Under the pieces are notes generated by a model that was not told the DNA's origin, searched no databases, and worked only from the letters and a program-made list of their open reading frames with translations. From Aliidiomarina indica (GTDB taxonomy: Bacteria; Pseudomonadota; Gammaproteobacteria; Enterobacterales; Alteromonadaceae), in the NCBI RefSeq assembly GCF_015354615.1, contig NZ_JACAVQ010000009.1:1-64000 (forward strand): a stretch of 64,000 bases of DNA, read 5' to 3'. The translations under genes were made by a program, and so were the position numbers. Below are positions 51,940 through 61,064 of the stretch, one piece after another; within the stretch, counting starts at the first letter, position 1; each line of letters starts with the position of its first letter.

Positions 51940-52857
51940 TTAGAACTTACACGATGCGACGTGAGCCGTCACATTCACGGTGCCGCCGTTGGTTTCGCCA
52001 TAGTAATGAACTTCATCTTGGGCCAATAAAGTGACCGCGTCGTTGAAGTTATAGTTACCACGGCCATTCACTTCCGTGGTAAATCCACCCACGTGAAGAT
52101 GAGTGTCACTAAATCCAAAGCCCGCGTCTGCTGTAAAGGTTGCGCCAAAGAATCCATTGTTACCATAGTTCCAACTAAAGGTACCAACCGGATCGTTGGT
52201 TTTGTATTGCATGCCAGCATTCGCATAGATAGTTGCTGAACCTGAATCACCTGGGGCAACATTAGTAATTGTCCAGCCCCAACCGTTTTCACCCACACTA
52301 CCGAAGGTTACATTACCAAACGCATAACCCGTTCCATAGCTTACACAGGTTTGCGCAAGTGGCGGCGGGTTGCTAGGACATTGTGCTTGATAAGTAAACC
52401 ACATCGCCCAGTTACCGCGGGCGACCATGCGGGTACCGTTAGCCCAAGCAGTTTCGGTGCCCGAAGCGCCGGCAACTACTGCGTGAGCAGCAATCGCAAG
52501 GCTGTCGCTACAACCGAGACCGAAATCGGCAAGGTTAAATGTGTAACTAGCCACGCTCCCATTGACTTGACCGCCAAATGGGAAATGACCAATTTGTGGA
52601 TTGCCGGCACGATTAGTAGGAATACCACTGGCGTCAGCACCTACATATAGGTGGGTTTGCAGTAAACTCCAAGCGCCATTTGTTGCAAAAGTAACTGTCA
52701 CCGTATCCGCATCATTGCTCACACACACGGTGCCGGCATTGTGGTGCTGGCCCGCTAACAGCGTTTGACAGGTTTCGTTAGCCACGGCCGTAAACTGCAT
52801 ACTGTAGATAACGATAAGAGCGAATAGGGTTGCGATTGTTTTAATACCGTATTTCAT
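51940..52857 (-). CDS. Exported beta-rich protein with a duplicated domain
   Basis: This 305-residue protein has a signal peptide ending near VANETC. The mature part looks like two related beta domains: the first contains VTVTFATNGAWSLLQTHLYVGAD, the second FTADAGFGFSDTHLHVGGF. A Pro-rich linker (CPSNPPPLAQTC) separates them, and Cys pairs at each end suggest disulphides. It is rich in Gly, Asn, Thr and aromatic residues, as in extracellular adhesins or surface proteins. I cannot name the family. It is a single gene with its own terminator, and its upstream region is unusually long and AT-rich. Confidence 0.75.
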   Translation of the reverse strand: MKYGIKTIATLFALIVIYSMQFTAVANETCQTLLAGQHHNAGTVCVSNDADTVTVTFATNGAWSLLQTHLYVGADASGIPTNRAGNPQIGHFPFGGQVNGSVASYTFNLADFGLGCSDSLAIAAHAVVAGASGTETAWANGTRMVARGNWAMWFTYQAQCPSNPPPLAQTCVSYGTGYAFGNVTFGSVGENGWGWTITNVAPGDSGSATIYANAGMQYKTNDPVGTFSWNYGNNGFFGATFTADAGFGFSDTHLHVGGFTTEVNGRGNYNFNDAVTLLAQDEVHYYGETNGGTVNVTAHVASCKF

Positions 52858-53532
52858 ATCTTGTTTCCTTCACGAGCCCTTGCTCGTACATGGAAAGCAG
52901 CGTGGTTTTGATACCCCACAGAACCACATCCTACCGGCTCACCATGACTACTCTAACCGGTGTCTGGAGAATAGGATTTAATTTAGAAAAGAGTAATATA
53001 TAACAATTGTCATATAATCACTAAGATCATGATTTATATGGTTTTGTCTGAAATATGATGAATGTTATAAGATAGTACGCATAGCTTCACCGTAGCGCTT
53101 CTTCGTGCTGGAACCGGGCTATTTGAATGAAAGCAGGTGGGTATAGCAAACGGGTATGAGTAAAAACTGACCTCTTCCTTGAGGTCATCGACATCCGTGT
53201 TAGCGTTGTTGAAAGCGATTACCCAGTCCATTTGGGTTTATAAGGCATCGCAGGTAAGAAATGAAGCACACATCCTTGTGCGCAAGTTCAAACCCAAGTT
53301 CTGCCGCTATTATAATTATTTGCTTGAGTAGGCCGATCCATTGCCTGCGCTCTCTCCATTAGCCTCAAGTTACCTAGGGCTTGCGTTCATTCACGCGGTT
53401 TGCACAATCAAGTGAGTGCAGTAATAAAAAAGCCCCTAGGTGCTAAAGAAATTAGCATGGGGCTTTTTAGTGGTATACCTTCATTTTGTTACAAATTATT
53501 AACAGAATGAAGCCTTCAAATACTATGTTCTT
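52858..53532. other. 675-bp intergenic region without a supported gene
   Basis: It contains an AT-rich block at about 52975-53060, probably the promoter zone of the exported protein gene to the left. TGACCTC-TTCCTT-GAGGTCA (53168-53187) is a perfect 7-bp inverted repeat. A terminator for the MetX-like gene lies at the right end. A 65-codon open frame at 53034-53231 lacks a ribosome-binding site. The middle part (53090-53250) could be a decayed element but shows nothing recognisable. Confidence 0.5.
53426..53467. terminator. Terminator downstream of the MetX-like gene
   Basis: The outer stem AAAAAGCCCC / GGGGCTTTTT encloses an inner stem TGCTAA / TTAGCA, with T-runs on both strands. It lies 66 bp beyond the MetX-like stop at 53533. 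Confidence 0.85.
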
Positions 53533-54735
53533 CTAATTATTAAGAAAATCTCTAATAACATCGGCCTTCTGGTGAATCTCAAAAACTCCGTCAAGATGCC
53601 CCCAAGGGCCTTCTAACTCAACATAAGTGCTCTCTTTACCTAACTCGAGCAAGGTATTGTGCGTATGTTTTGCCAAATAGGGCTGCAGCAATAAATCGCG
53701 CGTTGCCGGAATAAACAATGAACGCGCTTGCACTGGCGCTAATCCCGACGCTAAGTCGGTTTGGTAACCGGCCATAAATAGCTGGTTTGCGCGCACTAAA
53801 TACAAGATATGGTTCGCATCCGCGTAAGTTGCGCGTGCTTTGGCGGCTGCCTGCAGGCCATCTACTACCTTAAAGTTCTGCCGAATATCCTGCAATGGCC
53901 CAGCTTCCCGCGGTGAGCTGTCCGCGTACAGCTGATTAAATATCAATGGGTGCATGGCCGTTAGGGTAATCATACCTAAGGTTTGCTGGGTACCCGCCAG
54001 AGGCGGTTCTCCGTCGTAATAGTTGCCATCATTCCAATTTGGATCTTGAATAATGGGATTGGCCCACTGTTGCAATGTGGCTATGGTCCAAGGATCAGCC
54101 GCACCCATACCAATCACTGAAATCATGCGCTCTACCCGATCCGGATAGGCGGCGGCCCAATCTAACGCCTGCAACGAGCCCATTGATGCGCCAATCACCG
54201 CATGCAGCTTCTCAATGCCCAAGGAGTCGAGTACTTCTTTCTGGACATTCACAAAATCACGAATCGTCACCACGGGGAAATCGAGACCGTAAGGCTTACT
54301 CGTTTCCGGATTCGTCGTTGCCGGACCCGTGGTGATGACATTCGGGTTATTCGGCTCTTGATTCACCAACGTATCGACACTGATCACATAATATATGTTG
54401 GTGTCGATCGCTTTGCCGGGACCAATAATGGCATCCCAGTACCCCGGCTGTGCATCATCTTCAGAATAACGGCCGGCTGCATGGCTGTTACCTGAGAAAA
54501 AATGAGTCACTAACACAACGTTATCTTTGTTTTCATTGAGCTCGCCATAGGCTTCCCAGCCCACCCGAACCTCAGGAATCATCTCACCGCCAAAGGTTGT
54601 AAAGTTATGAGTGACAAACTCATGTTTTTCGACCAAAGGCAACGCCTGCACCTGCGCAGGCGAGCAAGCAGTAATCAGCATGCTCAGCGCGAGTGCGGTA
54701 ATGGCCGGTTTGATCAATGACTGAAATCTATTCAT
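53533..54735 (-). CDS. Exported MetX-like alpha/beta-hydrolase lipoprotein (putative esterase)
   Basis: This 400-residue protein (ATG 54735, AGG upstream) begins with a lipoprotein signal, SMLITAC, modified Cys24. The rest matches homoserine O-acetyltransferase-type hydrolases: WEAYGELNENKDNVVLV, HFFSGNSHAAGR, the nucleophile Ser184 in IGASMGSLQALDWAAAYPDRV, and the His region GPWGHLDGVFE. True MetX is cytoplasmic, so an exported version is unlikely to make acetylhomoserine and is more likely an esterase of the MetX-like (E22-type) group. It is the third gene after a GntP permease and an acyl-CoA ligase on the same strand (65-bp gap). Confidence 0.85.
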   Translation of the reverse strand: MNRFQSLIKPAITALALSMLITACSPAQVQALPLVEKHEFVTHNFTTFGGEMIPEVRVGWEAYGELNENKDNVVLVTHFFSGNSHAAGRYSEDDAQPGYWDAIIGPGKAIDTNIYYVISVDTLVNQEPNNPNVITTGPATTNPETSKPYGLDFPVVTIRDFVNVQKEVLDSLGIEKLHAVIGASMGSLQALDWAAAYPDRVERMISVIGMGAADPWTIATLQQWANPIIQDPNWNDGNYYDGEPPLAGTQQTLGMITLTAMHPLIFNQLYADSSPREAGPLQDIRQNFKVVDGLQAAAKARATYADANHILYLVRANQLFMAGYQTDLASGLAPVQARSLFIPATRDLLLQPYLAKHTHNTLLELGKESTYVELEGPWGHLDGVFEIHQKADVIRDFLNN

Positions 54736-54800
54736 GATAAGTAACCTATAAAGTGAATTATATTCATGTTCGTTGCTAGAGCGCATGAGTCGACATCGTG

Positions 54801-56432
54801 TTACTGCTGTAGGTAATGAAACCAGTGGTCGCGAAGTTCATTTTTTCGCACTTTTCCAGTGCCTGTTTTTGGAAGCTCATCAACAAAAACAACGGCATCT
54901 GGTGTCCACCATTTGGCGATTTTTCCTTTGAGATGAGCATAAATAGCATCCGCATCCGCTTGCGCACCTCGGTTCAAGACCACCAACAACAGCGGGCGCT
55001 CATCCCATTTCTCGTGCTTGACCCCAATCACAGCACACTCATTGACCGCTGCGTGAGCGCTCACAATATTTTCAATTTCTAGCGAGCTAATCCACTCGCC
55101 ACCGCTCTTAATCACGTCTTTCTTACGATCCACCACACGCATATGGCCATCTCGGTCAATCACCGCAATATCACCGGTTGCTAGCCATCCCTGGGGGAAG
55201 CTTGCCAGATCGTCATTTTTAAAATAGCGCGAGCAAATCCACGGGCCGCGCACACGTAATTCGCCACTGTGTTCACCATCGTGGGGCAGCGGCTCGTCGT
55301 TACTATCAAAAATTTCCATTTGCACGCCAAAGGCGGCTTTGCCGGCGGTGGTTTGCAACTCATAACGCTGCTCTTTGGGCAGCGCCATCAGTGCCGGAGT
55401 GGGTGGCAATGATGTTGCCAGAGGGCCGGTTTCTGTCATCCCCCAAATCGGTTGCCAGTATACCTGATAGCGTTCTGCATAGGTTTTTACCATACCTAAA
55501 GGTGACGCTGCGCCGCCCACACACACCCGCTCTAAAGGCACCTCGGTAATCTCTTGTTCACTGAGGAAATTATGCAAGGTAAGCCAAATCGTGGGTACAC
55601 CTAAACCTACATTGACGTTTTCATCCCGAATCAGCTGCCACATGCTTGCCCCATCCATACCGGCGCCAGGAAGCACGAGTTTCGATCCCGCTAACGGCGC
55701 TGCGTACGGTGCCCCCCATGCGCTCGCGTGATACATGGCAACCATAGGTAACAAAACGCTGTCGGTATCGAGCGCAAGTAAGTGCTTACTTACGGTGGCT
55801 TGCGCATGCAGCACCATCGCTCGATGAGAGTACAGCACCCCTTTCGGGTTACCCGTAGTGCCGGAGGTGTAGCAGATTGAACTTGCTTGGTTTTCATCAA
55901 AACGTGGCCAAGAATAGCTTTCTGATTGATCCTTTAGCAGGGTTTCGTAGCATTTTACATTGGCCAAGGTTGTGTTTGGCATGTGCGCTTCGTCGGTCAA
56001 AATGATATATCCGCGCACCCGTGGTAACTGCTCTTGAATCTGTTCTAGCAAAGGCACAAAACTAAGATCGACAAACACATATTTGTCGTCCGCATGCGCA
56101 ATCACATATTGGATTTGTTCACTGAATAATCGCGGGTTCACCGTATGCAGAATCGCGCCGACGCCCGACACTGCATAGTACAATTCCATGTGGCGGTACG
56201 TATTCCAAGCCAAGGATGCGACGCAGTCTCCCGACGTCACTCCTAATCCATCAAGCGCATGGGCAAGTTGGCAACTGCGTTTCCAGCAATCCTGATATCC
56301 GTAACGATGAATATCGCCTTCTTCACGGCGGCTAACAATTTCCTGATCAGGAAACTGCTGACGCGCATAATCAAGCAAATCAATGATAAGCAGCGGAGTA
56401 TCCATCATGTTGCCGGTCACAACCCCTTGCAT
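54801..56432 (-). CDS. Acyl-CoA synthetase (AMP-forming, medium/long-chain type)
   Basis: This enzyme activates a carboxylic acid to its CoA thioester via an acyl-adenylate. It has 543 residues with AGGAG before the start. The P-loop-like motif is ICYTSGTTGNPKGVLYSHRAM. The adenylate motifs GMTETGPLATSLP, WLATGDIAVIDRDGHMRVVDRKKDVIKSGGEWISS and the C-terminal Lys in LPKTGTGKVRKNELR are intact. The pattern is that of AlkK or fatty-acid CoA ligases rather than acetyl-CoA synthetase. It lies 12 bp after the GntP permease, suggesting uptake and activation of the same acid. The chain length cannot be read from the sequence. Confidence 0.92.
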   Translation of the reverse strand: MQGVVTGNMMDTPLLIIDLLDYARQQFPDQEIVSRREEGDIHRYGYQDCWKRSCQLAHALDGLGVTSGDCVASLAWNTYRHMELYYAVSGVGAILHTVNPRLFSEQIQYVIAHADDKYVFVDLSFVPLLEQIQEQLPRVRGYIILTDEAHMPNTTLANVKCYETLLKDQSESYSWPRFDENQASSICYTSGTTGNPKGVLYSHRAMVLHAQATVSKHLLALDTDSVLLPMVAMYHASAWGAPYAAPLAGSKLVLPGAGMDGASMWQLIRDENVNVGLGVPTIWLTLHNFLSEQEITEVPLERVCVGGAASPLGMVKTYAERYQVYWQPIWGMTETGPLATSLPPTPALMALPKEQRYELQTTAGKAAFGVQMEIFDSNDEPLPHDGEHSGELRVRGPWICSRYFKNDDLASFPQGWLATGDIAVIDRDGHMRVVDRKKDVIKSGGEWISSLEIENIVSAHAAVNECAVIGVKHEKWDERPLLLVVLNRGAQADADAIYAHLKGKIAKWWTPDAVVFVDELPKTGTGKVRKNELRDHWFHYLQQ

Positions 56433-56444
56433 CTGAAACTCCTC

Positions 56445-57740
56445 TTAGAACAAGTTAAATAAGGTAATCGCTAATGCCAAGCCAATTACTGGCACAACCA
56501 CAGTGACCGCACCTACAGCCCAGTACGCGTCTTTATGGCTTTCATTACAAATCGCACGAATCGTGGTTACGACATACCCGTTGTGCGGCAACGAATCGAG
56601 CGCACCCGATGAAATAGACACGACGCGATGCAATTCTTCCGGACTGACCCCCTGATCAAGATAGTGCGGCCCCACTTCGGGCAGCGCGATGGCCTGTCCA
56701 CCCGATGCCGACCCAGTTAAACCGGCGATGACGCTGACGGCGATAGCGGCACCTATCAACTCATTCCCTGGGATGGATGTCATTGCTAGCACAGCAGCTT
56801 CAAAGGCTGGTGTAACCCGGGCAACTGAGCCAAAACCGACCACTGCAGCCGTGTTACCAATGGCGATGAGTGCTCCTGTGGTTGCTGCGCCCAAAGCGCT
56901 TTGCATATCGTGAAAGTACTTCCAATTGATCACCATAATGGCGAGTACACCACCGAGAAGCGCAATTATTAAGGCCATTTGTGCGTATTTGGTATGGAAT
57001 ATAAACGACAGAGTCAGCACCACAGCGAGTGGAATTAATCCCGTAATAGGGTGCGGGCGCCGCCGATCCATTAATACCGGATCACCCTTGCGCTCAACGA
57101 AGTGTTCGCCCCGATCCACGGCTTTCTTGATGATCTTCATCAACCACCAGTAACCAAAAATCGCCATAAATATCGCCACCACCAAACTTACTTCCCAAGC
57201 AGCGTAAGGTGATGTGCCCAAGTAGGCGATAGGAATCCAGTTTTGAATTTCCGGCGAACCGGCAGAGGTCATGGTGAAAGTCACAGAACCAAATGCCAGC
57301 GCGGCCGGGATAAAGCGGCGTGGCAGGTTGGCGTCTTTAAATAAACTCAATGCCATCGGATAGACGGAGAATGCTACGACAAATACGCTGACGCCACCGT
57401 ATGTAAGAATCGCGCAGGCTAGAACAACGGCGAGCACCGCTTTGCTTTTTCCGAGTTTATTAATAATCCACTCAGCGACACTATCGGCAGCTCCAGTATC
57501 TTCCATAAACTTGCCGAAGATGGAGCCCAGCAGGAACATAAAAAACCATGCGGCAACAAAACCCGAAAAACCACTCATGTAGTTTTCAACGAAATTCACG
57601 TCGCCTAAAAATACCGGGATACCGCTACAAAGCGCGACAATGAGGGCGCATACTGGAGCACTGATAAATAAGTTCCAACCGCGCAGTGTTAGCACGATAA
57701 GTAGCACCAACCCCCCAACTAATCCAATCATGCTCAGCAT
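56445..57740 (-). CDS. GntP-family permease
   Basis: This inner-membrane transporter has 431 residues and about twelve helices. The GntP/DsdX-type features are GSIFGKFMEDTGAADSVAEWI, LTYGGVSVFVVAFSVYPMALSLF, FGSVTFTMTSAGSPEIQNWIP and GLTGSASGGQAIALPEVGPHY. Members carry gluconate, D-serine or short hydroxy acids such as 3-hydroxybutyrate. The adjacent acyl-CoA ligase favours a carboxylic or hydroxy acid here (inference). AGGTGA precedes the ATG. It is first in a three-gene leftward unit, divergent from the TonB-dependent receptor; the shared 197-bp region has a near-central 16-bp palindrome. Confidence 0.88.
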   Translation of the reverse strand: MLSMIGLVGGLVLLIVLTLRGWNLFISAPVCALIVALCSGIPVFLGDVNFVENYMSGFSGFVAAWFFMFLLGSIFGKFMEDTGAADSVAEWIINKLGKSKAVLAVVLACAILTYGGVSVFVVAFSVYPMALSLFKDANLPRRFIPAALAFGSVTFTMTSAGSPEIQNWIPIAYLGTSPYAAWEVSLVVAIFMAIFGYWWLMKIIKKAVDRGEHFVERKGDPVLMDRRRPHPITGLIPLAVVLTLSFIFHTKYAQMALIIALLGGVLAIMVINWKYFHDMQSALGAATTGALIAIGNTAAVVGFGSVARVTPAFEAAVLAMTSIPGNELIGAAIAVSVIAGLTGSASGGQAIALPEVGPHYLDQGVSPEELHRVVSISSGALDSLPHNGYVVTTIRAICNESHKDAYWAVGAVTVVVPVIGLALAITLFNLF

Positions 57741-57829
57741 GCGTCACCTCTTTTTGTTGTTATCATTCGTGCGCTCACGATGAATTTCTCGACTGCTCTT
57801 ATTGTTCACTAAGTTTTAATTTCGATGCA

Positions 57830-57845
57830 CTGTACTATGGTACAG
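57830..57845. promoter_or_regulatory. Central palindrome in the GntP/TonB-receptor divergent region
   Basis: CTGTAC-TATG-GTACAG is a perfect 6-bp dyad almost midway between the two start codons (about 98 and 100 bp). It is flanked by CGATGCA (57823-57829) and TGCATCG (57875-57881), another inverted pair. The placement suits a shared operator for the nearby LuxR-type regulator. No binding motif of that family is recalled for comparison. Confidence 0.5.
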
Positions 57846-57937
57846 GTCACAAATTACCCAAGTTACGCTAATGTTGCATCGGGAAACAAAAAAATAACGT
57901 TTGCTTTAAAGCGAATAAACCCTCGGGGGAAGCACAC

Positions 57938-60259
57938 ATGAGTACAACCAATGCAACACCATGGCGTTTTCGCCATAGCCTTTGCGCGGCAGCAGTAAGT
58001 GCCGCTCTGCTCGGTTTAAGTAGTATGCCAACATTGGCACAAGAAGCCGAAGAAGCGGAAACTGCAGAGGTAACCGAAGAAACACGGCGTCTTGAGCGCA
58101 TTCAAGTCACTGCGCGAAGAACTGTTGAAAACCTACAAGAAGTGCCGGTAGCGGTAACTTCCTTAAGTGAAGCTGAGTTAGTAGAGCGCGGTATTGATAC
58201 CATTCTCGAAATTAGTCAGTTCTCGCCAAATACAACGCTGCAACAGAGCCGAGCTACCAACTCGACTATTACTGCGTTTATTCGTGGTGTGGGCCAAGAA
58301 GATCCGTTATGGGGTTATGAGCCAGGTGTTGGTATCTACATTGATGATGTCTATGTTGCCCGCCCACAGGGTGCGGTTTTGGATATCCTTAACGTAGAAC
58401 GTATTGAGGTACTCCGCGGCCCACAAGGCACGCTATACGGCAAGAATACCATTGGTGGTGCGGTTAAATATGTCACCAAGAGCATGAGCGGTGATAGAGA
58501 GTTTGATATCAGCGCCACGCGTGGAAGCTACAACCAGTTCGACGTTAAAGCGACGGGCCAGCTTCCGTTGGTGAAAGACCATTTATACTTTGGTTTTGGT
58601 TATGCCAACATGCAGCGCAATGGGTATGGGCAGTTTTTAATTAGTGACTTGCCCAATCAAGACATGAATAACTACAACAAAGACGTTGTGGCCTATCGTG
58701 CAACCTTGGAATGGCGTCCAAACGATGACGTTTTCTTCCGCTTGAGCTACGACAACACCGATGATAAGTCGAATTCAAAAGGTGGTTATCGTTTGTTGCC
58801 AAGTATCCTGACAAACGCGCCTGTTCCTAACAGTGTGTACGATTCTTACACCAGTTTGCCAACATGGAATCGTGTTGAAACTGACGGCTGGAGCTTGTTA
58901 GCAGAGTGGGAATACAGCGACACCACAACCTTCCGTTCAATTACCGCACAACGTGAGAACTACTCACCGGTAAATATCGACTTTGATAACACGCCTTTGC
59001 GTATCTTTGATGTACCGGCCATTTATGAAGATGAATGGTTCACCCAAGAGTTCCAAATGAACTACCGTACTGACAACCTCAGTCTGGTATCAGGGCTGTA
59101 TTATTACGATGCCGAAAGCTGCGGTATGTTTGATGCGATCTTAGAAGAGTTTGGTAAATCTTTAGGACTTCCGGGGTTAACCCGTGAAGTATCTGGATGC
59201 AGTAATAGCACGAGTTCTGCCATTTACTCGCAAGGTACCTACTATATCGACGACAAATGGTCAGTGACTGCGGGCTTACGTTATACCCGTGACGAAAAAG
59301 AAGCCCTGGTTCGTAACGGCCTCATTTTCGACACCGTATACCCTGAAAGCGGTTGGATTCCTGGCTATGTGCGTGGCCCAAATGTGGGTACGCCGGTTGT
59401 GTTAGACGACAAAGCGCGTTGGACCAAGCTAACGCCGAAACTTGGTGTGGAATATCGCCACAGTCCTGACACCATGTTCTATGCGAGCTTCGGCCAAGGC
59501 TTTAAATCGGGTACCTTTAACCCGCGTGCTGAAGTTGCAGAACCTGCAGCGGATCCGGAAGATGTATACAGCTATGAAATTGGTGTAAAAACTGATCTCA
59601 CCGATACCTTCCGCTTGAACGCGACTGCATTCTATTTGGATCATAAGAACCGTCAGTACATCTCGGTATTCCCAGATCCGAACGATGCGACTGCACTGAA
59701 CCAACGCTTGGGTAACGTCGGTCGCTCTGATGCCACGGGCTTGGAATTAGAGTTCGTTTGGTTGGCTATGGATGATCTGCGTATCTACGGTAATGTTGGC
59801 TTAATCGATGCAAACTTTAAGAACGTATTCAGTTTTGACCCGAATGAAGGTCAGATCGACATTACGGACCAGTTCTCGATTACCAATACACCGAGCACAA
59901 CAGCAAACTTAGGCTTCACCTACGACTTTGATGTCGACAATGGCTCACTGCGCTTTGTCGGTAACTACGCCTATCGCGGCAGTTACGATGTTGTAGAGCT
60001 CAATAACCTGTTAACCCAGAGTGCCTACGGCATCTTGAATCTGGGCGTGAACTGGTACAGCCCGAATGGCAGTTGGACTGTTGGCTTGCATGGTAAGAAC
60101 TTAACCAGTGAAGAATATCTGGTGGGTAACTACTCATTCGTAGCCCCAGATCCAAACAATCCGGGCCAGTTCTTACCAGGCTTGGGTGGTGATACCACGC
60201 TGATTGGCTACTATGGTGCTCCGCGCACTGTATCGCTGACAGTGGGTTATCGTTTCTAG
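57938..60259 (+). CDS. TonB-dependent outer-membrane receptor
   Basis: This 773-residue protein has a signal peptide (RFRHSLCAAAVSAALLGLSSMPTLAQ). A Glu-rich mature start is followed by a TonB-box-like ERIQVTARR. The plug domain (about 65-170) contains SISDxL-like LSEAELVERGIDTILEI and RGPQGTLYGKNTIGGAV, and the 22-strand barrel ends YRF with the required terminal Phe. TonB-dependent receptors of this type import siderophores, vitamins, lipids or complex carbon sources. The context (exported esterase, GntP permease, CoA ligase) favours an organic substrate (inference). GGGGGA precedes the ATG. A strong terminator follows. Confidence 0.93.
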   Translation: MSTTNATPWRFRHSLCAAAVSAALLGLSSMPTLAQEAEEAETAEVTEETRRLERIQVTARRTVENLQEVPVAVTSLSEAELVERGIDTILEISQFSPNTTLQQSRATNSTITAFIRGVGQEDPLWGYEPGVGIYIDDVYVARPQGAVLDILNVERIEVLRGPQGTLYGKNTIGGAVKYVTKSMSGDREFDISATRGSYNQFDVKATGQLPLVKDHLYFGFGYANMQRNGYGQFLISDLPNQDMNNYNKDVVAYRATLEWRPNDDVFFRLSYDNTDDKSNSKGGYRLLPSILTNAPVPNSVYDSYTSLPTWNRVETDGWSLLAEWEYSDTTTFRSITAQRENYSPVNIDFDNTPLRIFDVPAIYEDEWFTQEFQMNYRTDNLSLVSGLYYYDAESCGMFDAILEEFGKSLGLPGLTREVSGCSNSTSSAIYSQGTYYIDDKWSVTAGLRYTRDEKEALVRNGLIFDTVYPESGWIPGYVRGPNVGTPVVLDDKARWTKLTPKLGVEYRHSPDTMFYASFGQGFKSGTFNPRAEVAEPAADPEDVYSYEIGVKTDLTDTFRLNATAFYLDHKNRQYISVFPDPNDATALNQRLGNVGRSDATGLELEFVWLAMDDLRIYGNVGLIDANFKNVFSFDPNEGQIDITDQFSITNTPSTTANLGFTYDFDVDNGSLRFVGNYAYRGSYDVVELNNLLTQSAYGILNLGVNWYSPNGSWTVGLHGKNLTSEEYLVGNYSFVAPDPNNPGQFLPGLGGDTTLIGYYGAPRTVSLTVGYRF

Positions 60260-60289
60260 AAAGACCTTGTTTTCTCTGGATAAACTATT

Positions 60290-60320
60290 GCCACCGTCAC
60301 GAAAGTGCCGGTGGCTTTTT
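60290..60320 (+). terminator. Intrinsic terminator of the TonB-dependent receptor gene
   Basis: GCCACCGTCAC and GTGCCGGTGGC pair with one mismatch around a GAAA tetraloop, followed by seven Ts. Confidence 0.9.
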
Positions 60321-60380
60321 TCTCCGTAGAGGAAACTTGCAAGGGTGCACCACATCAGGTACAACTCGAGGACCACGCAC

Positions 60381-61064
60381 ATGTTAAAGACTGGGAATAT
60401 GGCCCGCGCAATAATTGCAGATGACCATCCGTTGTTCCGAAGTGCCTTGCGCCAAGCGCTATCTAACACGCTTGGAAGTGATGTTCTTGAAGCTGAAAAC
60501 TTTCCTGATTTGCTCACTTTATTGCAGCAAGAACGCCAAATTGAGCTACTATTTCTCGACCTCAACATGCCTGGAAATCGCGGTTTAACGGGGCTAACAA
60601 CTATTCGTAATCAATTCCCAGATATTCTGGTATTGATTGTCTCTGCCAACGAAGATATTGATGTAATTCAGCGGGCAATCGATTACGGGGCCAGCGCCTA
60701 TATTCCCAAATCGGCACCTTTGCCCACATTGATGTTGGCTGTGGATGCCGTACTAGACGGTGACAGTTGGCTGCCCGAACATTTGCTCGATACAGTGACC
60801 GACACCTCGCAATCACATTATCGAGAGTTCGCCCATCGGCTGGAACAGCTCACACCGCAACAGTTTAAAGTGCTTGCGGGTATTGCCGATGGCAAACTAA
60901 ACAAGCAAATTGCGTACGAGTTGGAGGTGCAGGAAACCACCATAAAACAGCATGTGTCTGCAATTTTACGCAAACTTGGTGTGATTAATCGAACCCAAGC
61001 TGGGGTGATTTTCCACGACATGCTGAAAGTCGACGATCCATCACAAACTGACTCACATTCGTAG
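60381..61064 (+). CDS. LuxR-type response regulator, CrbR/ErdR-like
   Basis: This protein has 227 residues from the ATG at 60381 with GAGGA upstream; the ATG at 60399 is also possible. The receiver domain has IIADDHPLFRSAL, the phospho-acceptor Asp in ELLFLDLNMPGNRG and the Lys in AYIPKSAPL. The C-terminal LuxR-type helix-turn-helix reads LTPQQFKVLAGIADGKLNKQIAYELEVQETTIKQHV. It is convergent with the symporter-fused hybrid kinase gene (12-bp overlap of 3' ends), the expected partner. CrbS/CrbR and MxtR/ErdR pairs control acetate-type acid use in Vibrio and Pseudomonas (family knowledge); control of the adjacent uptake genes is inference. Confidence 0.88.
   Translation: MLKTGNMARAIIADDHPLFRSALRQALSNTLGSDVLEAENFPDLLTLLQQERQIELLFLDLNMPGNRGLTGLTTIRNQFPDILVLIVSANEDIDVIQRAIDYGASAYIPKSAPLPTLMLAVDAVLDGDSWLPEHLLDTVTDTSQSHYREFAHRLEQLTPQQFKVLAGIADGKLNKQIAYELEVQETTIKQHVSAILRKLGVINRTQAGVIFHDMLKVDDPSQTDSHS

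Noticed and set aside
53034-53231. 65-codon leftward frame in the 675-bp intergenic region
   Set aside because: No ribosome-binding site, no recognisable protein and atypical composition; noted only as part of the unexplained region.
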